A DNA stretch of 33,831 nucleotides, taken from the NCBI GenBank assembly GCA_003427395.1, contig BFEA01000396.1:137122-170952 (forward strand). Reading direction: 5' to 3'. The notes beneath the pieces are model-generated. The model saw only the letters and a program-made list of their open reading frames with translations, did not search any database and had not been told where the DNA came from. Position 1 is the first letter of the stretch. Every line of letters starts with the position of its first letter. Below are positions 26,904 through 33,831 of this stretch, one piece after another. This DNA comes from Chara braunii. Lineage: Eukaryota > Streptophyta > Charophyceae > Charales > Characeae. A program made the translations under genes and the position numbers.

Positions 26904-28200
26904 GGGCGGTTTTAGACACTCCTTGGGGACGTGAAATCCACAAGGGCGCGCTCAGTCCAGCTGTCCTTGGGGACGAAATTGCAAACGAAATGTGAAAAAG
27001 CCACAAGGAAAATTCCTTGTCACAGTGGCGTCCTTGCGGCCCCAGCCAAAATTTCCTTATCGAACCGTGATTCAAAGACATGGGTCAACGGAGAGTTTCG
27101 GGTTTTGGGTGCTCCAGATGTGGTCCAACGACCTTAGCACGGGCATCCCCGCCCTCCAATATCTGCATAGTCCCCCAACGGTCCCCGACGGCTACTGTAG
27201 GCGGTGCGCCTCCATCGGGTGGCGTCATTGTTTTCGGCTGGCATCATCCGGTCTCCCGCGCTCAAGGAATGTCCGCAACGGTCTCCCGGCGGCGCCCTCA
27301 GTCCGTCCACGGAAGAGGTTTTTGCACGAGCGTCCTGTTTCCATGCATGTCGTCACGTGCTGCACGTCCGACAGGACTCTTGCCTTCTCCGCCATCGTGT
27401 GCTAGATGTCCGACAACAGACGTGGCATTGCTGCCCTCTCCAGCGTGCAGTTCATGGCTGACCTGTACCGCAGGCTCCCTCTGCTGCTTCTCGTCACTGT
27501 GCTGCTTCTGGTGGTCCCTCTGCTGCTCCTCGGCCCTGTGGTGCTTCTCGTTGAGGTAGTCATCTGTGGTGTCGTCGTATTGTCGACGGTCTTTCCATGT
27601 TGACGGTCTTTCCATGTCGCCCCGTCCTGTGTGTGATCCACTACCTCGGTGTCGCTCCTGGAATGACGCCGAAACCCAACATGTAGCACACCTCAATGAC
27701 AGCCTCCGAAGTTGTCACGTAGTTTGGGCCGTCATTTGCAGCCTGCATCAGTGCCCTTCTTCTACGCGCGCGCAACTGCTCCTGTGACGCCCTAACCTCA
27801 CGCCCGGCGCGACTTCCTGATCGGGGTGTGAGTGGGCCTGGAAGTGCGAAAAGGGGGTGTGCCAAGGATTGTAGGAAAGTGGGGGTGGAGTCCCAGGTCG
27901 GAACTGAGATCTCCTGTGGCAGGCTCCGGAATACGAATGCAGGAGGGCGGGTGTAGACTGGAGTTTTGTTCTGCTTCGGGGAGCGGAGTTACCGCCTCCG
28001 TGGGTTCCGTCGTTCGGGTCGGGGTTGTATCTGGTGCACTGTCGGGACGCTATGGCTATCCCGCTGATTCGTCACCTGCCGACATCGAACGTCGCAAGTC
28101 TCCGAGTCGGACGAGGGTGGCCTTAACCGCAGGTTGTGCAGCAGCCGTTCTTCCTCCGAGCGAGTTCGCTGGATGAAGCCAGAGGCTTGGTACTCGTGGT
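26904..28200. mobile_element. H3: Harbinger-like element, right end not found
   Basis: GGGCGGTTTTAGACACTCC then TTGG at 26904-26926 aligns with the H2 left end GGGCCTTGTTAGACCCTCC. The internal GTCACAGTGGCGTCCTTG near 27017 aligns with the H2 subterminal repeat. The minus-strand relic ORF follows in the same order and orientation as in H2. A matching right end was not found between 27900 and 28800, so the stated end is approximate. Confidence 0.5.
27298..27865 (-). pseudogene. H3 relic ORF (Harbinger-family protein)
   Basis: The minus frame 27865-27641 contains an Arg-rich ARRRRALMQAANDGPNYV, then SEAVIEVCYMLGFGVIPGA, aligning with H1 and H2. Homology continues in the frame 27696-27298: an Arg/Gln/Glu/His-rich region with EEQQRDHQ and EKQQREP matching EQQEREPP in H2, then NATSVVGHLAHD matching NASDNSRQ. 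The overlap of two frames implies a frameshift near 27650-27690. This copy retains Tyr where H1 has a stop. No DDE domain is visible. Confidence 0.55.
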
Positions 28201-28563
28201 CCTGCAGACACTCTGAGCACGGGGATTGGGGGCAAAAAAGGAGCGATTGCGAGCCAGGGGAAGATGGTTAGGGAGTGATAGGGTAGGATGCGGTGATAGG
28301 GAGTCGGTCCCTAAGATAATGATTCCAGGCTCTGTGAGGACGTGACTCGTGTATGGGCTAGAGAAGCTGGGGAGATGGGGGTTACGTCCCAAGGCCTGGT
28401 CGAGATCCCACTCGCAAATACGTTCATTCCCTGTCAAGTAGGGAAATTCTGGAAGTTCCTCCCAAGATCGGGCAGACACGCGAGCGTGCTCCCAATACTC
28501 CCGAATTTCCCGATCCCTCAAACACTCGCAGTCAGTGACACGAAAAGGAACACCGAAATTCAT
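28123..28563 (-). CDS. Hypothetical ORF, 146 codons
   Basis: An open minus frame with mixed, non-repetitive composition (for example RDREIREYWEHARVSARSW). It ends in a CCTTCG-type Cys pair. It lies upstream, on the minus strand, of the H3 relic and might be more of the same element. I see no recognised domain and no homology to H1 or H2 in this part. It may be a chance frame. Confidence 0.25.
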   Translation of the reverse strand: MNFGVPFRVTDCECLRDREIREYWEHARVSARSWEELPEFPYLTGNERICEWDLDQALGRNPHLPSFSSPYTSHVLTEPGIIILGTDSLSPHPTLSLPNHLPLARNRSFFAPNPRAQSVCRTTSTKPLASSSELARRKNGCCTTCG

Positions 28564-29110
28564 GCTGCACGTCGGGGTGGAAATCCAGCCATTCGGGAAT
28601 TTAGTCGAGTTCAGGTTCCGTAGACGCGCGTATAGGCAGCGATCGTTTTTGGTTGAGCCTACACATGCGTGCGTAGGACCTGTCCTTCGATCAGATGGGT
28701 GAAAGCCAGTGGTTCGCGAGATGGGTCATCCTGTAGCAAGACATTCATCTAATCATCTAGCATGCTTATCCAATTCGTACACAGACATAATAATGCCTAT
28801 CATCCATGCTTTCAAGCAAACAGAAAGGAATCGAAGATCATGCAACAACTCTTGCAACAACTCTTTGGCCGATCAGTCCCGAGATCACACAGGATTCGAT
28901 CGTCGATAACCACGCAATCAAATTTGTCGATTCCAAAAAGACAGAGAAGGGGAGTGGCCCTGTGGGAGACGACATTCCACACATCATTCTTTGAGGAAAG
29001 AAATAAATAAAGAAGCGAAAAATCCGGGATGCCAATCCAAAAAAAGGACAAGCCCGACTGACGCCGATACCAAAATTACTTAGAAGGATGGAAGAGAAAC
29101 ATTACCACAA
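28564..29110. other. No gene recognised
   Basis: Unassigned sequence with short open frames only. A TTGCAACAACTCTT-type direct repeat near 28850 is minor. Confidence 0.45.
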
Positions 29111-29118
29111 CACATCCC

Positions 29119-29119
<1 letters not shown>

Positions 29120-29188
<69 letters not shown>
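29120..29188. repeat. (CT)n microsatellite
   Basis: A perfect CT run of about 34 units, flanked on both sides by ACATCCCG or CATCCCGT. Ser/Leu-repeat ORFs across it are artefacts. Confidence 0.97.
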
Positions 29189-29190
<2 letters not shown>

Positions 29191-30950
29191 ATCCCGATGC
29201 AGGCGGTCCGTCGTCGCGCACCCACACAAAGTTGTCACCCCGCTTAGTCCGAACATGCCACCCAGGTTCGCCCGTGTGCCACAGTCCGTTGCGGCCTCAC
29301 GTCAACCCCGCAGGCCCAGCACCAGCCCGTCGGATCGCCCAGCTCTCTAGTCACCTTCCAAATCTCACTCGTTAGCCGATCCTCTCGACCTCCCTAACTC
29401 CAGAATTCTTAGAGAGCGAGTTAATCATGCTTGCGACATGTATAACATGCATGCTTGCGCGAGATACCTGGGGTTGTGCCTAAGTTGGAAAACAAGGAGG
29501 AGGAGGAAGTGCCTACGTCTGCATGGCCAAGCCGCGACGTGGGGGACGTAGCCTCACTCCACACATCGATCCAGTCATGCAAGAGTTCAGGTCAATAGAG
29601 TACGCGCGCACAGGGACGCCACAAAAGATATCAAGAACAGGAGGATTACAGTTGCAATTATGCCCGCCAAAACAAAAGTTACAGTTACACGCGAAGATTA
29701 AGGTGCCGAAAAGTCAGAACAAAGATTCTTTCACGGCAAAGCGTGCGCAAGCAAGAAGCGCTATGCAACAGAAAATGTGACGCGCCTAAATTCCTAATCT
29801 AAATCCTAATTGTGAAAAGAAATTTTGAACGAAACAAATTCCGAGAGCCCACGGGGGCTCAACATCAGTGGAAAATTCAAAAAGATTTTGTCGCACGACA
29901 ATCATGCCGAAATTCCCATTTCCAACAGAAGAACAAGAAATAAGCTATGACAGCAGTTATCTTTCGCGCTCGCTAAGGCGCAACCATCTACCAATCGTCA
30001 CAAAATTACCCCGGCCTCGATTCTGAAAAAAACAAGAAAAGCAAGGGCACCCATGTAATCCCGCAGACCCTCCCGATTCAACCCCTGAAGTAGCCTTGCG
30101 CAGAAAATTGCGTGGTTGCAGAAAACAGTTCGTCACATATGTGACGCCCACGGGTTTCCAATGTTGAGCAAGCTCCTGCTTGCTCTCTCCATCATCCGTC
30201 GATCTTGTGAGGAGCACCAACGATCGATGTGGAGTCGACACGTGCCACTTACAGTAAGATGAGAGTGTGAAAGTCATCCAGTTGGCACCGCGAACTTCGA
30301 TCCTAGAGATTGTCGGGGAAGGGTAACCTTATGACAGGTGGGGGAGGAGGAGGATGAACTTGCGGGAGGGATGGCAGAAAGCGATGGAGCTGTCGATCTT
30401 CAGCTGGGAGTCGGGTGTAGTGGATGGCATGATGGATGCGAGGGAAACGATGATCTTGATGAGGGAGCGAGGTGAGATAATCACGATAGAGGGTGGAGAG
30501 GGTGCGGGGAATCGCGGCGCAGAAATTCTCATGCTCTTCTCATGCGGGGATAGTACCCGCGATTATGCAATAAACCTCTATATTATTATATTCTTGCCAT
30601 GCCGCGCTAAAGAGAAGAATATGGAGGGGAAAAGAAGTTACGAGAAAATGAGTGGTGGCGTGCGGGAAAACGGTGGCGATTAGGCGGGAAAAATAGAGTT
30701 GGTGGAAGAGGAAAGGTGGGAAAGGATGCCGGTTAGAAGGGAAAGAAGGGCGGCCCGCAAGCTGATGAAGGGTGAGGTAATCAAGGGGATGGCTGGACAA
30801 CAATCGGGGACAAAGCCTGAGCGCCCCCATCTCCACATATGCTAACAGTGGGCCGTGGTGGTGGAGAGGATTGAGCGGGCAAAGCACTTCTTCTACAACG
30901 TCTTCTTCTGGATCCCTCCGCGGTGGTGTCACCATCTTCTCCAGGCTCCT
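29189..30950. other. No convincing gene
   Basis: Short ORFs such as 29523-29780 (+, Lys/Gln-rich) and 30540-30935 (-) have no recognisable motif, start context or homology within the window. 30330-30800 is G-rich on the plus strand. Confidence 0.45.
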
Positions 30951-30951
30951 A

Positions 30952-31950
30952 CTATGGTGACTCTTGATTGCGCGTCACATCGCCTTGTAGTAGCCGCGCG
31001 GCTGGTCCGTCTGATTCTTCTACCGACCGCTTTGCTTCTTCACTTACCCGCCTTTTCTGGACTGCGGCTTCGTCTTCCTCCTCACTTCGTTCGCTGGAGT
31101 TATCTGATCCGCTCGATTCGCTTTCTTCCAGCCCTCCGAGTCCCTCCTCAGATTCATGGTAATCGGGGTCGTCTGATTCCACCCCCTAGTTTTCTTCTTC
31201 TTCTTCGCTCCCCTCCTCTCTTTCTCCCTCCTCTTCGTCTACCTTTTCTTCTACATCCACCCTTTGAGTAATCAGATTGCACAAGGTGAGATCGGTCATG
31301 TCAATGTCCAGATAGTGGTCCGAGGAGGGGTAGTAGGAGTTGTCTCTGTCGAGCTCCGTACACGTGGACCACAACAGATATGGTAGGAACGTATGGGTGA
31401 GTGTCGCCGGTGTGGGCCGCTCATCACAGCGCGAAATGATATCTAGAGGCAGATCGTCCAGGAGCTGCGCCAGGAACACCAGAACTTCGCTCGTGATTGG
31501 CTCCAGGTGGTCGTCCCTCACCTTTCCGAACAGAATCCCCAACAGCTCCCCTTACGTGTCCGTTCTCAACGCCTGGATTATCAACAACTCCACATCATCA
31601 TCGGGGACTTCGTCTTCCTCGTCCTTATCGGCCGGCTCTGCCCAATGGAACACCACTTCAAGAAGAAAGAAGTTTAGCACGACGTACACATTCCACCACT
31701 CCGCCCACTTGTCGGCGTTAAGGATCGGCACGTCTAATTGCCTGATCCGAAAAGAGAGAGGGGCGTCCGTAGCGGACTGCCAAAAGGTAGGGAGATCAAA
31801 GGGAATCCCGAAGGTCGAGAGGTGGTGCCACTTCATTGAGGTGGCATGAGGGGAAGAACCTTCGGGATGATGACCTCCGACGTAGAGAGAGAGAGAGTCG
31901 GAGCTGCCCGAGGTCGATGTCGTTGGTGGAATCGATCTGGTCGCCTGACC
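30952..31950 (-). pseudogene. Acidic protein gene relic with two in-frame stops
   Basis: Three minus-strand frames share one phase: 31836-31552, 31542-31186 and 31182-30952. They are separated only by a TAA (31554-31552) and a TAG (31188-31186). The open frame also extends upstream of the first ATG (31836) to about 31950. The first part contains the globular-looking WAEWWNVYVVLNFFLLEVVF, followed by a DEEDEVPDDD stretch. The second has a Leu-rich core, then an EEEGEREEGSEEEEE tail. The third is Glu/Ser-rich (SGSDNSSERSEEEDE). Total length is about 330 codons. I do not recognise it. It may be a host gene relic or an ORF of an unclassified repeat. Confidence 0.45.
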
Positions 31951-31996
31951 GAGCTAACAACTAGATCCAAGCATTCGTGAGGTCCCCCGCCCAGAG

Positions 31997-32281
31997 TCAC
32001 AGCTGCAGAAGGGCGCCTGGATGAACGGACAGATGCAACACCGTAACGTCGCCGGTGAAGGCGACGATCACTGTTACGTGGTTGACGCCTGGTGGAGACA
32101 GCCCCAGAAAAGACGACACCTCGGCCAACACCCGCGTTCGATCGCTGGTCCGTGCAAATCCAAATTTCACTGCCACGTGGATGGCAGCCGTGCTGAAGAA
32201 AGCAGCGAAACAGAGCAGATCGGGACTCAATCGTGGTCGTTGTACCTGCCGGACCGACGAAATATGCCCCCATGGTCTCAT
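31997..32281 (-). CDS. Hypothetical ORF fragment upstream of acidic relic
   Basis: An open minus frame of 94 codons with mixed composition (RVLAEVSSFLGLSPPGVNHV). It sits just upstream of the acidic relic on the same strand in a different phase and could be its N-terminal part across a frameshift. A competing overlapping frame (32273-31833) is Arg-rich and less protein-like. No family recognised. Confidence 0.25.
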   Translation of the reverse strand: MRPWGHISSVRQVQRPRLSPDLLCFAAFFSTAAIHVAVKFGFARTSDRTRVLAEVSSFLGLSPPGVNHVTVIVAFTGDVTVLHLSVHPGALLQL

Positions 32282-32347
32282 TAGACGCTCGTTAATGCTA
32301 TGTGTCTATTCAACGTACAACGAAAAAGTTTCAACGCTGTTGTGCCC

Positions 32348-32590
32348 GTTGAATAGCCCTCGGGGCCCCGTTGAATCCCCGTTGAAGAGTACAATGGACT
32401 CGACCCGTTGAATATTGTTCAACGGGAAGGACGCATTGGGCCTCGGACATGTCGCTGGACGCGCATGGAGCAAAAACAAAATTTCATCCTATTGAATCCC
32501 CTTGAATCCCCGTTGAATCCCCATTGAGTCCCGTTGAATCCCGTTGGATCCCGCTGAATCCCCGTTGAATCCCGTTGAATCCCGTCGATT
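32348..32590 (+). repeat. Minisatellite, unit CCCGTTGAATC (10-11 bp)
   Basis: About ten units of CCGTTGAATCC and close variants (CCATTGAGTCC, CCGTTGGATCC, CCGCTGAATCC) lie in 32484-32590. Further copies at 32348-32415 are separated by other sequence. Both 10- and 11-bp spacings occur. The minus strand reads as a GFNG-type repeat peptide over part of it, which is a composition effect. Confidence 0.85.
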
Positions 32591-32599
32591 ATTATTTTA

Positions 32600-33650
32600 T
32601 TTTTTTTTCCACCTCTAACCACAAAGTCCAGGAGCATGGTCCCATTAGCGGTCGAACAGGAATGTGGCCGATCCAGTGTGACACTGAGTGGCAGCGGGCT
32701 GACAGGTTTATTACGAATTTCTGGGATGAGAAAACAGGAGGGTGGCAAAAAAAAAAAAAAACCAGAGACCTCCCACCTGAAATTACAGCAGAGTGCTTCC
32801 CAGCCATCAGATCACAAATGATCTGATGTTGGTGGTTGCAACAACAGTGAATTAAGTAATTGCCACATTTTCTGGAATAAAATCAACTTATGTCAGCAAT
32901 GATCCTAACGCCCTCCATACACTTCATGATTGAAGGAGGGCTCCGCCGAATGAGATAATTGCACAACAGCAAGCAAAGTACTGAAAATCTTCTATCTAGT
33001 GGGTCTATGGACGACCCCACTCTCTTTTGGGGTTGGCCATACCCCCAACGGATTGAAAAGATTTTGGCGGGAAGCTTCCTTTGCACAAAGCCTAGTGTTA
33101 AGAAGAGAAGGAGGGGAACCAAGATCTCCTTACTTTTTCGGGTAATAAATGTAAAATACTGACCGTGGGATCACGTGTACTGCACGGCAGTATTTGGGTC
33201 ACTCAACTGCCACACAAACTCTTTTCTATCCTATCTCGTTGCTAGTGAGACCATGCTCCAGGGTGTTGTAGAGGTCAGTTAGTGTGTGCACAGTGATCAC
33301 TTGCAACCGTGATCCGTGGGTGTCCTGGAATATGAGATGACCTCTCAACCCATCCTCAACTCAATACTCTTAGTGCACCCCCTATCCCACTATTCTACCT
33401 CAGTGTGACCAGCACTCAGGACCATTGCCCTACCAACGGGCAGGCAACTTGGACCGAACAACAGTGATAGGGACCAGGGCTGATAGATTGCCCAACCCTG
33501 GTGGAAGCGGAATCGGACGAACCTTGTCGAACGGGAACTTCGGACGCTAGGCGCACACAATGAACTTCAGGCCCCTTATATATATACAGCCACCAGAAAG
33601 TTTTATCCGGATGTCATTAGAAACTGCACCCAATGGCACTTTATGTCGTT
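32600..33650. other. No gene recognised
   Basis: Only short frames and an A15-type tract at 32746-32760. I find no coding homology, RNA gene or transposon end I can support. Confidence 0.45.
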
Positions 33651-33831
33651 GAACAAAAAAAAAAAAAATTGGCGTCAGTTTTTTTTTTTTTTTTTTTCCT
33701 TACTTTTTTGAATGGATGAAAAAAAGAAAATGAGCGTGTGGTGTTTGAAAAACCCTACACGCCCATATTTGTTTCTTCCAATTTTGACTTTTTTTTTTTT
33801 TAATAGAAAACTAAAACAAAAGAAAAGAGAA
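33651..33831. repeat. A/T homopolymer-rich window edge
   Basis: An A-tract at 33654-33668 is followed after about 11 bases by a T-tract at 33680-33697. Further A and T runs continue to the end. It could be abutting retroelement tails in opposite orientation, but no element body is recognisable. Confidence 0.4.

Noticed and set aside
29119-29190. Leu/Ser repeat protein over the CT run
   Set aside because: Dinucleotide microsatellite read as protein.
1-33831. CRISPR array, prophage, operon, defence cluster or other prokaryotic system
   Set aside because: No direct-repeat/spacer pattern, no bacterial gene density or ribosome-binding sites. All recognisable coding sequence is eukaryotic transposable-element relic.

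Overview
This window is eukaryotic, repeat-dominated DNA with no convincing intact host protein gene. It holds non-LTR (LINE) retrotransposons, Harbinger-like and other inverted-repeat DNA transposons, a U6 snRNA retrocopy, tRNA-derived (SINE-like) promoter fragments and long microsatellites. The U6 sequence and the element types fit a plant or streptophyte alga. A charophyte such as Chara is my guess, from general impression only. Nothing looks prokaryotic: no operons, no ribosome-binding sites, no CRISPR.

Layout. 1-1160: a GA microsatellite, then a relic (H1) of a Harbinger-like ORF. 1161-1732: featureless DNA with one short hairpin. 1733-2480: a CAT/ATG microsatellite. 2770-3560: a ~410-bp tandem duplication. 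3922-5681: a 1.76-kb transposon (H2) with perfect 26-bp terminal inverted repeats and the same relic ORF as H1. 5690-7330: a LINE-type 3' tail, an A-rich stretch, a 430-bp inverted-repeat element carrying nine copies of TCGAGAGT, and a small MITE. 7490-23460: two LINEs and their boundary repeats. 23460-26900: SINE-like and LINE-tail debris, a MITE, a U6 retrocopy and an unknown broken ORF. 26904-27900: a third Harbinger-like copy (H3). 28120-33831: a CT microsatellite, a broken acidic-protein ORF, a CCGTTGAATC minisatellite and sequence I cannot assign.

The central block is the main result. Four LINE fragments, 8049-11840 (+), 17400-11841 (-), 21539-17453 (-) and 21542-23438 (+), resolve into two complete LINEs if 11841-21539 is turned around. 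LINE1 is then 7.6-11.84 kb plus 21539-17453. LINE2 is 17400-11841 plus 21542-23438. Both ORF2 reading frames are restored at the two breakpoints at once, and residue spacings match between the elements. In the restored order the two LINEs lie head to tail, each preceded by a related GTTATG(C/T)GGTGA...TATGAAC boundary sequence, and a third copy follows the second poly(A). Both are dead: frameshifts, stops, and lost catalytic or zinc-binding residues.

A sequencing artefact is also present. 12147-12184 is two inverted 19-bp Tn5 (Nextera) mosaic ends, the mate-pair junction adapter. It is flanked by a 103-bp duplicated segment. The assembly is therefore locally wrong there, and the inversion needs read-level checking before it is treated as biology.
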